Shown: in pieces, positions 8,150 to 16,558 of the stretch | Numbering within the stretch: position 1 is the first letter of the stretch | Layout: each line of letters begins with the position of its first letter | From: Phaeodactylibacter xiamenensis | GTDB taxonomy: Bacteria; Bacteroidota; Bacteroidia; Chitinophagales; Saprospiraceae | NCBI RefSeq assembly: GCF_000759025.1 | Contig: NZ_JPOS01000003.1 | Location: 62,001 to 126,000 of the forward strand | Direction of reading: 5' to 3' | DNA: 64,000 bases | The notes under the pieces: model-generated | What the model was told of the DNA's origin: nothing | Seen by the model: the letters and a program-made list of their open reading frames with translations, nothing else | Databases searched by the model: none | Program-made: the position numbers and the translations under genes

Positions 8150-9760
8150 ATGCAAAACGCCAAAGCAATTGAAACGGCCCTAAAGAATCTGGGCATAGAA
8201 AGCCCGGCAGCAGTTCGCTACAACCTGCTACCGGAGGAATTGGTCGAAGCTACCCTATGCAAGGATCAGGGCGTATTGGCCGATAGCGGCGCGCTCTGTG
8301 TCAGCACAGGCAAGTTTACCGGACGCTCACCACAGGACCGCTTCATTGTTGAGGATGAGGTATCCAAAGACCGGGTAGACTGGAACGCTATTAACAAGCC
8401 TTTTGATGCCGCTGCTTATGACACCCTTCGCGCTAAGCTGGTGAAGTACTACGATGGCAAGGAAATTTACGTACGCGATGTACAGGCGTGTGCTGACCCC
8501 GAATACCGGACCAATATCCGGATCGTTACCGAATATCCATGGAGTAACCTCTTCGTTTATAATATGTTCCTGCGCATGAGCGAGGAAGAACTCGAAAACT
8601 TTGAAGCCGACTGGACCGTGCTGAACGCGCCAGGCTTTGAAGCGGATGTCGAAATTGACGGTACCCGTCAGCCTAACTTCTCAATCATCAACTTCGCTAA
8701 GAAAGAGGTGATCGTAGGGGGCTCCGGCTATACCGGCGAAATCAAGAAAGGCGTATTCTCCGTACTCAACTTTGAATTACCCGCCTTCCGCGACCTGCTG
8801 ACCATGCACTGCTCTGCAAACGTAGGCAAAGACGGCGACGCAGCCGTATTCTTCGGCCTGAGCGGTACCGGCAAAACCACCTTGTCTGCCGATCCTAACC
8901 GTCTGTTGATTGGTGACGATGAGCACGGCTGGGGCGAGAATGGCATCTTCAACTTCGAAGGTGGCTGCTACGCTAAGACCATCGACCTGACCCGCGAAAA
9001 AGAACCGGAAATCTTTGATGCCATCAAGCATGGTGCGATTCTGGAAAACATTGGGTTCTTCCCCAATACTCGAACCGTTGACTACGAAGACAGCACGGTT
9101 ACGCTGAACACTCGGGTATCCTATCCGATCTATCACATCGACAATATCGTTGAGCCATCTATGGCCGGGCATCCGAAGAATATCTTCTTCCTGACCGCTG
9201 ATGCATTCGGTGCACTGCCTCCGATCAGCAAGCTGACGCCCGGACAGGCCATGTACCACTTTATCTCTGGTTACACCGCTAAGGTTGCCGGTACAGAAGT
9301 GGGCATCGATGAGCCGGTGAAGACTTTCTCCGCCTGCTTCGGCGCACCATTCATGCCGCTGCACCCTACTGAGTATGCCCGCATGCTGGGTGAGCGCATG
9401 GAGAAATACGGCGTGAATGTATGGCTGATCAATACCGGCTGGACCGGTGGCCCTTATGGTGTGGGCAACCGCATCAAACTGAAGTACACCCGGGCGATGA
9501 TCACCGACGCATTGGAAGGCAGGCTTGACAACGTTGAGTATGAGCAGGAGCCGGTCTTCGGCCTGCATATTCCAAAAGAGTGCCCTGGCGTACCTTCTGA
9601 ACTGCTCAACCCTCGTAATACCACCTGGGCAGACAAGGATGCCTACGACCGCAGAGCCAACAAACTGGCAGAAGCATTCATCAACAACTTCCGCAAGTTT
9701 GAAGAAGGCGCGGATGAGGAAATGATGGCGGCAGCACCACGCGTCATTGAAACGGCGTGA
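8150..9760 (+). CDS. pckA: Phosphoenolpyruvate carboxykinase (ATP)
   Basis: A 536-residue gluconeogenic enzyme converting oxaloacetate plus ATP to PEP, CO2 and ADP. The kinase-1a P-loop is GLSGTGKTT (236-244), followed by the metal-binding GDDEHGW segment (255-261); FTGRSPQDRF near residue 57 forms the substrate site. Length and motifs place it in the ATP-using class rather than the GTP class. It is monocistronic, with its own promoter and terminator. Its position before an acetate-uptake and activation block fits growth on C2/C3 acids, where PEP must be made from TCA intermediates. Confidence 0.97.
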   Translation: MQNAKAIETALKNLGIESPAAVRYNLLPEELVEATLCKDQGVLADSGALCVSTGKFTGRSPQDRFIVEDEVSKDRVDWNAINKPFDAAAYDTLRAKLVKYYDGKEIYVRDVQACADPEYRTNIRIVTEYPWSNLFVYNMFLRMSEEELENFEADWTVLNAPGFEADVEIDGTRQPNFSIINFAKKEVIVGGSGYTGEIKKGVFSVLNFELPAFRDLLTMHCSANVGKDGDAAVFFGLSGTGKTTLSADPNRLLIGDDEHGWGENGIFNFEGGCYAKTIDLTREKEPEIFDAIKHGAILENIGFFPNTRTVDYEDSTVTLNTRVSYPIYHIDNIVEPSMAGHPKNIFFLTADAFGALPPISKLTPGQAMYHFISGYTAKVAGTEVGIDEPVKTFSACFGAPFMPLHPTEYARMLGERMEKYGVNVWLINTGWTGGPYGVGNRIKLKYTRAMITDALEGRLDNVEYEQEPVFGLHIPKECPGVPSELLNPRNTTWADKDAYDRRANKLAEAFINNFRKFEEGADEEMMAAAPRVIETA

Positions 9761-9808
9761 GCAACTACAGCATACTGACTGACAACTAGACAATAGCTTG
9801 GTTTTCGA

Positions 9809-9846
9809 ATGCTGCGGGCGAACTTTTGTTCTCCGCAGCATTTTTT
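9809..9846 (+). terminator. Intrinsic terminator after pckA
   Basis: Stem AATGCTGCGG (9809-9818) with CCGCAGCATT (9833-9842), then a T-run to 9846. Confidence 0.9.
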
Positions 9847-9864
9847 ATTAATACAGGTATTAAT
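9847..9864. promoter_or_regulatory. Perfect 8+8 palindrome before the UspA gene
   Basis: ATTAATAC-AG-GTATTAAT is an exact inverted repeat that ends 20 nt before the ATG at 9885, in the short gap between the pckA terminator and the UspA gene. Its symmetry and place suggest a dimeric repressor or activator site; no regulator is identified. Confidence 0.45.
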
Positions 9865-9884
9865 CAATACTAAAACCTAACCAT

Positions 9885-10718
9885 ATGAAAAACCTACTCA
9901 TCCCCGTTGATTTTTCCAATGCTTCCCGCAATGCCTTTCAGTATGCCATGGAGCTGGCTGCCCGTATTGGTGCAGAACAGGCCAAACTGGTCCACGTATT
10001 CCTCCCGGAATCAAGTGGGGAAGCCGACTTTATCCCACCGGTAAATGCCCTGATGGAGACCCGCCACAAGCTGCTGAATGACTTCCTGGAAGAACTGATC
10101 AGCGAAAGCCCGGGCGGCTTGCCTGTGGATGTACAAACGGAACTGCTCGTAGGATTCCCCGCTGATGAAATTGCCTCGAAGAGTGAAGATTACGACCTTG
10201 TAGTGATGGGTACTACCGGTGATGGGGGCGTTTTGGAGCGTGTGTTTGGCAGCGTCTCCTCCAGCGTATCGCAAAGAGCCGGGTGCCCGGTGCTCCTGAT
10301 CCCAAAAGATGTGCGCTATGCCCCGATCAAACACATGGTCTACGCCAGTCATTATGATGCCCACCATGAGACGGTAGTCAAAAAACTTATCGCTTTTAAC
10401 CGGCTCTTCAATGCCCACGTCCACTTTGTGCATGTACAACGCAACAAGGACATCCCGTTTGAAAAAGAGCAGGGAAAATTGTTTGAAGAGCTATTCGAGC
10501 AGGGCGACCCGCCTTTTGCTTTCGAAATGGCAGAAGTCAAAGGCGACTCAGTTGTTGAGGGGCTGAGCGCTTATGCTGCTGCTCACGGTGCACAGGTCAT
10601 CGTAATGGCAACCCGTCACCGGGGCTTTTGGGAAAATATACTCCACAGCAGTCAGACCAAAAAGATGGTGTTAGCTACAGAAACGCCCTTGTTGATTCTC
10701 CATCTGGACATGGACTAA
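9885..10718 (+). CDS. Tandem universal stress protein (two UspA domains)
   Basis: A 277-residue cytoplasmic protein with two UspA folds in tandem, about residues 1-145 and 150-277. The first carries the ATP-binding pattern (VMGTTGDGGVLERVFGSVS, then CPVLLIP). The second keeps the fold (AHGAQVIVMATRHRG, SSQTKKMVLATETPLLIL) but its glycine pattern is degenerate, so it may not bind nucleotide. Such proteins modulate stress survival and energy status. It stands alone between two hairpins, behind an 18-nt palindrome that may be its operator. Confidence 0.92.
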   Translation: MKNLLIPVDFSNASRNAFQYAMELAARIGAEQAKLVHVFLPESSGEADFIPPVNALMETRHKLLNDFLEELISESPGGLPVDVQTELLVGFPADEIASKSEDYDLVVMGTTGDGGVLERVFGSVSSSVSQRAGCPVLLIPKDVRYAPIKHMVYASHYDAHHETVVKKLIAFNRLFNAHVHFVHVQRNKDIPFEKEQGKLFEELFEQGDPPFAFEMAEVKGDSVVEGLSAYAAAHGAQVIVMATRHRGFWENILHSSQTKKMVLATETPLLILHLDMD

Positions 10719-10722
10719 AAAA

Positions 10723-10754
10723 GAGGGGGCGCCCGGACTTTAGGCACCCCCTTC
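10723..10754. terminator. Hairpin between UspA and META genes
   Basis: GAGGGGGCGCC (10723-10733) pairs imperfectly with GGCACCCCCTTC (10743-10754), between convergent genes. There is an A-run on the left and little T-run on the right, so it may terminate mainly the minus-strand gene. Confidence 0.55.
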
Positions 10755-10816
10755 ATGATTTTGACGATGCGTCAAAGACCGCGAGATCACGCCCTTTGAC
10801 AGAAGTGTCTTTGGGA

Positions 10817-11353
10817 TTACTCCGCGTTATCGGGCTGAGGCTTGTATTCTGCCCGGAAAGACAGTTGCCCCTGCCCGCCTGAGATTTCCAGAAAGACTTT
10901 ATTCACGCTATAGGCATTTGCAGACTTCAGCAAATCGAAAAAGCGGGACTCCTGAGTCATTTTACCCTGGCAAAGCATTTTCGTGGATGCCAGTTCACCG
11001 ATATTAAGGGTACCGTCTTCCTGAAGGGTGATAGTAGAGCTGAACTTGTTGCAGCCACTATGACCGGAGATTTTACCGTTAGCGATGGTAATCATGGGGA
11101 TGTCCTCCTTTCCCATTTTCACACTCCGCCCATCGTAAACATACTCTGTCAGGTACCACTTCTTCACCTCCACCTGAGGAAAAGCAGGCTCATAATCCGG
11201 TGATATCAGGCTGGCATCTTCAACAGGTGACACCTCAGCCTCCGCCGGAGCGGCAGGAGCCTGACTCGTACCTCCTTCTGTTCCTTCCTGAGCAGCATCA
11301 CTGCCACAAGCCAGCAGGCTGAACGACAGCAACATCATCAAAAGCGTTCTCAT
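10817..11353 (-). CDS. META-domain lipoprotein
   Basis: A 178-residue lipoprotein (signal MRTLLMMLLSFSLLAC, Cys16) with a low-complexity Ala/Pro/Glu linker to about residue 60 and then a META/HslJ-like domain. The core includes KWYLTEYVYDGR and the SGHSGCNKFSSTITL segment typical of the family. HslJ relatives are heat-inducible or linked to antibiotic tolerance in enterobacteria; a role here is not established. A second META lipoprotein lies at 55105-55596. The gene is convergent with the UspA gene. Confidence 0.85.
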   Translation of the reverse strand: MRTLLMMLLSFSLLACGSDAAQEGTEGGTSQAPAAPAEAEVSPVEDASLISPDYEPAFPQVEVKKWYLTEYVYDGRSVKMGKEDIPMITIANGKISGHSGCNKFSSTITLQEDGTLNIGELASTKMLCQGKMTQESRFFDLLKSANAYSVNKVFLEISGGQGQLSFRAEYKPQPDNAE

Positions 11354-11516
11354 TTTCTATCTTGTTTATTAGAAATAGATTCTTTTACGCAGCAGGACAG
11401 GCGCTTCGGCCCCACCTGTGCTTGTGCGGGCGAAATTACAAAATTTTAGTGCGATACTATCTTTTAGGTGTGCAGAATGGACGGATAAAACTACCTCTCC
11501 ATTCACAACCGTATGC

Positions 11517-12215
11517 TCACAGCCCCATTCCTGGCGCTGACCGCAAAGCCCCCAGCGTATCTACTCCCCGTTTTTGGAGCCGGTGCAACAGCTTGAGCAG
11601 CAATAGTGCTGTAATGAAAGCGTCTCCCGGGGCCGTATGCCGGTCACTTTGAGGAATCCGGTAGGTATCACAAAGATGATCGAGTCCGAATGTACCAGGG
11701 CGGGCTAGCTGAGGGTTCCGCGCGGCTCTGCGGGCCAGTACCCCCGTGTCCAGGACGGTGTTCTGCAATTTTCCGCCTCCTGCTGCATGGATTGCCGCGT
11801 TGAGCATCGCAACATCAAAGGCAGCGTGGTGAGCAACCAGCACATCGCCCCCAACAAATTCCAAAAAACGGCGCACGCCCTCTGACTCCGCGATACTGTG
11901 CCGTTTTTCTCCTGGCAAAATACCATGTACGGCTACTGTTTTCCCATCCGGATAATACTCCTGATGAATATAACACTCCAAACGGTCCTCTACACTGATC
12001 TGCCAGTTTTTTACCCGTACGGCACCTATGGAAAGGATCTGATCTTCCTGTACATCCAGGCCTGTTGTTTCGGTATCAAAAACCACAAAGCCAATCTCTT
12101 CTATCGGCGTCTTTTTGTCGTAGGCAGTAGCAGCCATGCTTTCCAGGTAAGCCTTCCAGAAAGCAGGGGCATTTGGGTCCGGAGGGGGTGGCTTTTTTTT
12201 GAACCATCTGAACAT
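11517..12215 (-). CDS. 3'-5' exonuclease, DnaQ-like DEDDh family
   Basis: A 232-residue nuclease. Exo I is FDTETTG (catalytic Asp47 and Glu49), Exo II lies in HHAAFDVAML and Exo III in HTAPGDAF, giving the DEDDh set. A basic N-terminal tail (MFRWFKKKPPPPDP) precedes the domain. It is separated from polymerase genes and instead starts 36 nt after the DUF294/CBS gene, with which it forms an operon. This exonuclease-DUF294 pairing recurs beside acetate/solute symporter and acs genes in many Gram-negative bacteria, but why a nuclease belongs there is unknown. Confidence 0.9.
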   Translation of the reverse strand: MFRWFKKKPPPPDPNAPAFWKAYLESMAATAYDKKTPIEEIGFVVFDTETTGLDVQEDQILSIGAVRVKNWQISVEDRLECYIHQEYYPDGKTVAVHGILPGEKRHSIAESEGVRRFLEFVGGDVLVAHHAAFDVAMLNAAIHAAGGGKLQNTVLDTGVLARRAARNPQLARPGTFGLDHLCDTYRIPQSDRHTAPGDAFITALLLLKLLHRLQKRGVDTLGALRSAPGMGL

Positions 12216-12251
12216 AAGGCGCGGGGTTATATGGATTAGGGAATGGGGCGG

Positions 12252-14186
12252 TTAACTGAGCAGGGCAAGCCGGAACCGGGTATTCAACAGGGACTGCAAC
12301 TCTTTAATCGGGCGGAAACAATTGCGCAGGTTGATCCGCTCCATCTTTGTCAGGTCAGAAGGGTTGAAATACCGGCCGGAATTTTGCTTTTTCAGCCCCT
12401 GAAGGGCCCGGTAGCGCATCAGGATTTCGTAGGCATCAGCCGCTTGCTCGTAGAGCTCCCTGTTTTGAGGCTCCAGTTCAGCCAGCCGCTCAAACCGGCG
12501 AAAGGTGTTGTTGATCATGCCTACCCGTGCGTGCAGGACCAACAGGCGTGCCGCGTCCGCCAGGGGCATCATAGCCCGGGCTTTGATGTCAAACTCATCT
12601 TTATGGGCACCACTGCTTTCTACCACAAAGTTGCGGAAGAACGTCAGGGGTGGTGGGTTTTGCAGCGCATTCTTACCCAGATAAACGAGGAAAATCTCCT
12701 GATCGTCAAGTGCCTCGAAGATGTGTGTTGTCAGAGCTGAGGATAAGGAACGGTCACCGTGTATAGGGCGGAAGTCGAAGAAAATGGTACAGAACATCAC
12801 CGCCTTAGGCTCCGGCTTGTGGATCCAGGTAGAGAACTGCTGCTTCCACTCACTCAATGACAGGCACCAGGAAGGATTGCTCGCCATCATATCTGCCGGG
12901 CAATACTCGAAGCCCACCTCATTGAGCAGGTGGGTAACCCGGCCGGCAAAATCCAGGTAGTAGTTCTTTGTGCGCTCATAGGCATCCTCCGGCACGTCCT
13001 CAAAGACCAGCGCATTATCCTGATCAGTCCGGAGCAGCTGCTCTCCCCTGCCCTCGCTGCCCAGTGCCAGCCAGCAATACTTCGCACCGGGGTGCTGCTG
13101 TCCTTCTGATGCCAGATCTGCCTCTGCCAGTTCGATGCAACGGACGATGATCTCATCATTGATCTCAGTCATCACCGTTGAGATAAAGGCAATCGATACC
13201 TCCTGGAAAATGTATTTTTTGAGCAATTGCTCGGCACGGTCACGGATATCCCGGAGGGCTTCCACAGCCTTGCAGCGCCGGATTTCCCGAATAAGGATAG
13301 CGGGGTTGTTGCCCTGCATCACCATCAAGTCATGCTCCGAGAGCGCACCGACTACCCGGCTATCGGTCGTCCCGTCTTCCGTCAGGCAAATGTGGTTGAT
13401 CCGGTTTTTGACCATTTCCATTTGCACATCCGCCACAGTAACGGTAGGGGGCATCGTAATGACCGGGCTGGACATGATATCGGAGATGGAAGCGGTCAGC
13501 TCCATTTTACCGGTTGCCACTTTATGCCTCAGGTCTTTGTCAGTCATAATGCCTACCGGCTGGCCCGAGGGATTGACCACAATGATCGACCCTACTTCCT
13601 CCGCCGACATAATGAGCGCCGCTTCCTGAATAGTGGTCTCCGGCGGGCAGGTAACCGGAAGCTTACTCCGCTCCAGAGATTGCACCTCCATAAGCGCAAA
13701 ATTGTCTGTGGTACGGTCAGAGCGGTCCAGAAAAAGCTGAGAGGGGTTTGCCGTTTTGTACTTTTGCCCCACACCAGCTGCGTAATTGCTTGCCAGATAA
13801 AATGCCACCTGAGGGTGAGCTTCCATCACTTCGCGGAAGCCCTCAATATTAATGGCGTAGAGCAAAGTTTCCTCAGCAGCACGGGCGGTAAGGGCATAGG
13901 TTTCTTCAGCCAGCATGGGGCGGATGCCAAAAACGTCACCCTCATCGCACTGTTCAACTAGAAACGCTTCTGACTCCGTTTCCCGGTACAATTGGACAGC
14001 GCCTTCCCGGACGATAAAAATATGCGTTCCTGGCTGATCACCCTGATGAAAAATTTCCTGCCGGGGCTGATAGTACTGTACCAGCACCCGCTGTGAGACC
14101 TTCAGCAGCAAATCATCGGGCAGTAAACTAAAGGGTGGATAGGCTTTCAAAAAATCATAGATGCGGCGCGGAATAATGTTTTCCAT
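12252..14186 (-). CDS. cNMP-binding/CBS/DUF294 nucleotidyltransferase-like signalling protein
   Basis: A 644-residue cytoplasmic protein with four parts: a cyclic-nucleotide-binding domain (about 10-130, GDQPGTHIFIVREGAVQLY region); two CBS domains (about 165-290, with VGIMTDKDLRHKV); a DUF294 nucleotidyltransferase-like domain (about 310-450) with the GSEGRGEQ and TDQDNALVFED motifs that resemble GlnD; and a DUF294 C-terminal helical domain. The ATG of MENIIPRR at 14186 is preferred over an upstream one at 14237. The architecture implies sensing of cyclic and adenine nucleotides coupled to modification of a partner. It is cotranscribed with the exonuclease and lies divergent from the ArsR-symporter genes. 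Confidence 0.92.
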   Translation of the reverse strand: MENIIPRRIYDFLKAYPPFSLLPDDLLLKVSQRVLVQYYQPRQEIFHQGDQPGTHIFIVREGAVQLYRETESEAFLVEQCDEGDVFGIRPMLAEETYALTARAAEETLLYAINIEGFREVMEAHPQVAFYLASNYAAGVGQKYKTANPSQLFLDRSDRTTDNFALMEVQSLERSKLPVTCPPETTIQEAALIMSAEEVGSIIVVNPSGQPVGIMTDKDLRHKVATGKMELTASISDIMSSPVITMPPTVTVADVQMEMVKNRINHICLTEDGTTDSRVVGALSEHDLMVMQGNNPAILIREIRRCKAVEALRDIRDRAEQLLKKYIFQEVSIAFISTVMTEINDEIIVRCIELAEADLASEGQQHPGAKYCWLALGSEGRGEQLLRTDQDNALVFEDVPEDAYERTKNYYLDFAGRVTHLLNEVGFEYCPADMMASNPSWCLSLSEWKQQFSTWIHKPEPKAVMFCTIFFDFRPIHGDRSLSSALTTHIFEALDDQEIFLVYLGKNALQNPPPLTFFRNFVVESSGAHKDEFDIKARAMMPLADAARLLVLHARVGMINNTFRRFERLAELEPQNRELYEQAADAYEILMRYRALQGLKKQNSGRYFNPSDLTKMERINLRNCFRPIKELQSLLNTRFRLALLS

Positions 14187-14342
14187 GGCATTCAGGTTTG
14201 GACAACGGAATATCCTGCTTTTTAGCAACGGCACCAAATATTAACGCAATTAGATGTATATATTTGTTTATATCAGCCGGTAACCCTATTTTGGAGTTTT
14301 GTTTGCAAGCTTCCTGAGCCTGCCACCCAAGTATAAACAGCC

Positions 14343-14633
14343 ATGAAAACTCATTTCAACGTCAATTTTTTGGAGGACTCGACCGAGACATTGCGTGCAA
14401 TTGCCCACCCCATACGCATTGCGATCATTGACTTGCTGTACAACAACGGGCAAATGACCGTAACGGATATCTACCAACACCTGAATATTGAGCAGGCTAT
14501 TGCCTCCCACCATCTTCGCATCCTTAAAGGAAAGGACGTCGTGAATGCCGAGCGCGACGGCAAAAACTCCCTCTATTCCCTGACCCGGGCAGAATTCTAT
14601 GAGATCATCAAGACACTGAAAAAAGTCATTTAA
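14343..14633 (+). CDS. ArsR-type winged-helix transcriptional regulator
   Basis: A 96-residue protein with a single winged helix-turn-helix: the recognition region is TVTDIYQHLNIEQAIASHHL and the wing contains ERDGKNSLYSL. There is no cysteine metal-binding motif in helix alpha3 (no ELCVCDL equivalent), so it is unlikely to be a metal sensor. It opens the rightward acetate block and is the only one-component regulator there, so it may control the porin, symporter and acs genes. An AT-rich TATATTTG element (14259-14266) lies upstream and may be its own promoter. Confidence 0.9.
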   Translation: MKTHFNVNFLEDSTETLRAIAHPIRIAIIDLLYNNGQMTVTDIYQHLNIEQAIASHHLRILKGKDVVNAERDGKNSLYSLTRAEFYEIIKTLKKVI

Positions 14634-14810
14634 GCCTGTAGACAATCGGTAGTTTCTCCCCCTCAACTTTTCTTCCTGCCTATAGTTCAGCCACCTCCAC
14701 TTGCCATAGAACCAACAAGCTGCCCTTCATTTTTCCGCATATTTTTTTGGTCAACCCCACAGCATTTGCAATAAGATTTTGAGAAATGCAGAAAAAAAGC
14801 AGAAGAAAAC

Positions 14811-14841
14811 TTGCATACATATATATATCTATATACTTTAG
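14811..14841 (+). promoter_or_regulatory. Candidate promoter of the porin-like gene
   Basis: TTG at 14811-14813 and TACTTTAG at 14834-14841 (one mismatch to TAnnTTTG), 20 nt apart and 43 nt before the ATG. The spacer is an alternating TA tract that could also hold a regulator site. Confidence 0.45.
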
Positions 14842-14884
14842 CCAAAGTAAACTACGCTCATCAACAAATCAAATTCCAGTTAGT

Positions 14885-16177
14885 ATGAAACTTTTTACCA
14901 AATTCCTGACCCTTGCCTTGCTGCTGTTGGCAGTAAGTATGCAGGCACAGATTATTGAGGATGACATCGATCATTCCTATAAGCCACTTACGCTTAGGCT
15001 TGATGAAAGTGGCAACAAATATATCCGGTTTATCGTCTGGCATCAGCACTGGACGGTCACGAACAACCTGGCAGTGGAAGACGCCAACCTGCAGCTGACG
15101 CACCTGGCCCGCCGCTCCCGCTTTTTGGCCTTTGCGCAGGTTTCTCCGCGCTTTCTGATCCTGACCCACTTTGGGCTCAACAACCTGACGCCGGGCAATA
15201 TGACCTCGCTGGGCAATAACGGGGATGCCCCGCAGCTTTTCCTGCATGATGCCTGGACAGAATTCAAAGTCAGCAACGACAACTCCTTCTTTATTGGTGG
15301 TGGGCTCCACTACTGGAAAGGCCTCACCCGTTTGTCCAATCAGAGTACGCTCAATTTTATGACGCTGGACAACCCCCGCCCGTTTGTGCACTGGCACTCG
15401 CTTGGGGTTACAGACCAATTTGCACGCCACTTAGGCCTGTATGCCAAGGGGGTTATTGGAAAATTTGACTATCGGATCGCACTGAACAACCCGGGACGAA
15501 ATGCTAATGCCGGCTTACCGCTCGGAAATGGCGTAAGCTATGGCAGCAACAGCAGCAGCCTTGCCTATACCGGCGTTTCCACTCCTGACAGGGATGGCAA
15601 TCTAACCGGAAATAACATTATCGAAGGTTACTTCCGGTACAACTTCATGGATAGCGAATCTGTAAAACTACCTTATGCAGTTGGCAGCTACCTGGGCACC
15701 AAGAAAATCTTCGCTTTGGGCACCGGCTTTTTTGCCCACCCCAATGGTATGTTCAATGAGGCAACAGGCGAACACGAGAACGTGACCCACTTTGCAGTTG
15801 ATGCGTTTCTGGATATGCCGGTAACGGATGGCGACTGCCTCAATGCCTACGCTTCTTTTATGAGCTTTAACTACGGCGACAACTACGTTGCCCGCTGGGC
15901 AGGAACGGGAAGCGTGCTGTACGGGCATGTAGGGTATAAACTTCCTAACTCAAGGTTCATGCCTTACATCGCTGCACAAACCGGTAACTACGGCGGCTTT
16001 GACGAGAACACCTCAGCACTGGATATCGGGCTCAACTATTTCCTCAACGGGCACAGTGCCAAGCTGACCCTGGAGTACCATACGATCAGCAACGACATCC
16101 GCGAGGGCGGCCTTGATGCCAATGGCAACATTCAGGATGTGCGCCAAATCCGTATGCAGGCACACATTTTCTTATAG
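14885..16177 (+). CDS. Porin-like outer-membrane protein
   Basis: A 430-residue exported protein with a signal peptide (MKLFTKFLTLALLLLAVSMQAQ). The mature chain is a series of amphipathic strands with Gly/Asn/Asp turns, starting with KYIRFIVWHQHWTVTNNL and ending in RQIRMQAHIFL. This fits a 16-strand-like barrel of the Bacteroidota porin type. The frame is open from 14786, but that extension carries no signal peptide. It lies directly upstream of DUF4212 and the symporter, so its likely job is letting acetate or similar acids cross the outer membrane. That role is inferred from context only. Confidence 0.8.
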   Translation: MKLFTKFLTLALLLLAVSMQAQIIEDDIDHSYKPLTLRLDESGNKYIRFIVWHQHWTVTNNLAVEDANLQLTHLARRSRFLAFAQVSPRFLILTHFGLNNLTPGNMTSLGNNGDAPQLFLHDAWTEFKVSNDNSFFIGGGLHYWKGLTRLSNQSTLNFMTLDNPRPFVHWHSLGVTDQFARHLGLYAKGVIGKFDYRIALNNPGRNANAGLPLGNGVSYGSNSSSLAYTGVSTPDRDGNLTGNNIIEGYFRYNFMDSESVKLPYAVGSYLGTKKIFALGTGFFAHPNGMFNEATGEHENVTHFAVDAFLDMPVTDGDCLNAYASFMSFNYGDNYVARWAGTGSVLYGHVGYKLPNSRFMPYIAAQTGNYGGFDENTSALDIGLNYFLNGHSAKLTLEYHTISNDIREGGLDANGNIQDVRQIRMQAHIFL

Positions 16178-16202
16178 ACTATTTTTTTGCCGAAACGCAA
16201 CA

Positions 16203-16215
16203 AAATATTTAGATA
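16203..16215. promoter_or_regulatory. AT-rich motif shared with the acs upstream region
   Basis: AAATATTTAGATA lies 31 nt before the DUF4212 start and matches AAATATCTAGATA before acs (22311-22323) at 12 of 13 positions. It is a candidate operator for a shared regulator such as the local ArsR protein; chance is possible in AT-rich spacers. Confidence 0.4.
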
Positions 16216-16246
16216 ACTATATTCAATCATCTTAAAACTCAGGCTT

Positions 16247-16504
16247 ATGTCCAACGACAACAAAGCTCAAAAGTACTGGAAAGAGAACCTGGTTTACCTG
16301 GGCATTCTGCTTGCCGTATGGTTCCTTGTCTCTTATGTATTTGGAATTTTTCTGGTAGAGCCGCTGAACACGGTCAAAATCGGCGGTGCCAAGCTCGGCT
16401 TCTGGTTCGCTCAGCAGGGCTCCATTTACGTTTTCGTCATCCTCATTTTCGTTTACGTTAGCTTAATGAATAAGCTCGATAAAAAATATGGGTATGACAA
16501 TTAG
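16247..16504 (+). CDS. DUF4212 small membrane subunit of a sodium:solute symporter
   Basis: An 85-residue protein with two transmembrane helices (LVYLGILLAVWFLVSYVFGI and FWFAQQGSIYVFVILIFVYV). The KYWKENL start, the GFWFAQQGS segment and the MNKLDKKYG tail are characteristic of DUF4212, which is encoded immediately before VC_2705-type symporters and is thought to be their small subunit. The symporter gene follows after 54 nt, so the two are cotranscribed. Confidence 0.92.
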   Translation: MSNDNKAQKYWKENLVYLGILLAVWFLVSYVFGIFLVEPLNTVKIGGAKLGFWFAQQGSIYVFVILIFVYVSLMNKLDKKYGYDN

Positions 16505-16558
16505 TGGCCAGCAGCCCTAATCTATTATCAAATTAGCGAATAATTAAACAACAATAAC

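Noticed and set aside
8777-9841. A 354-codon minus-strand frame
   Set aside because: It lies opposite pckA, whose motifs are complete; the antisense product shows no domain.
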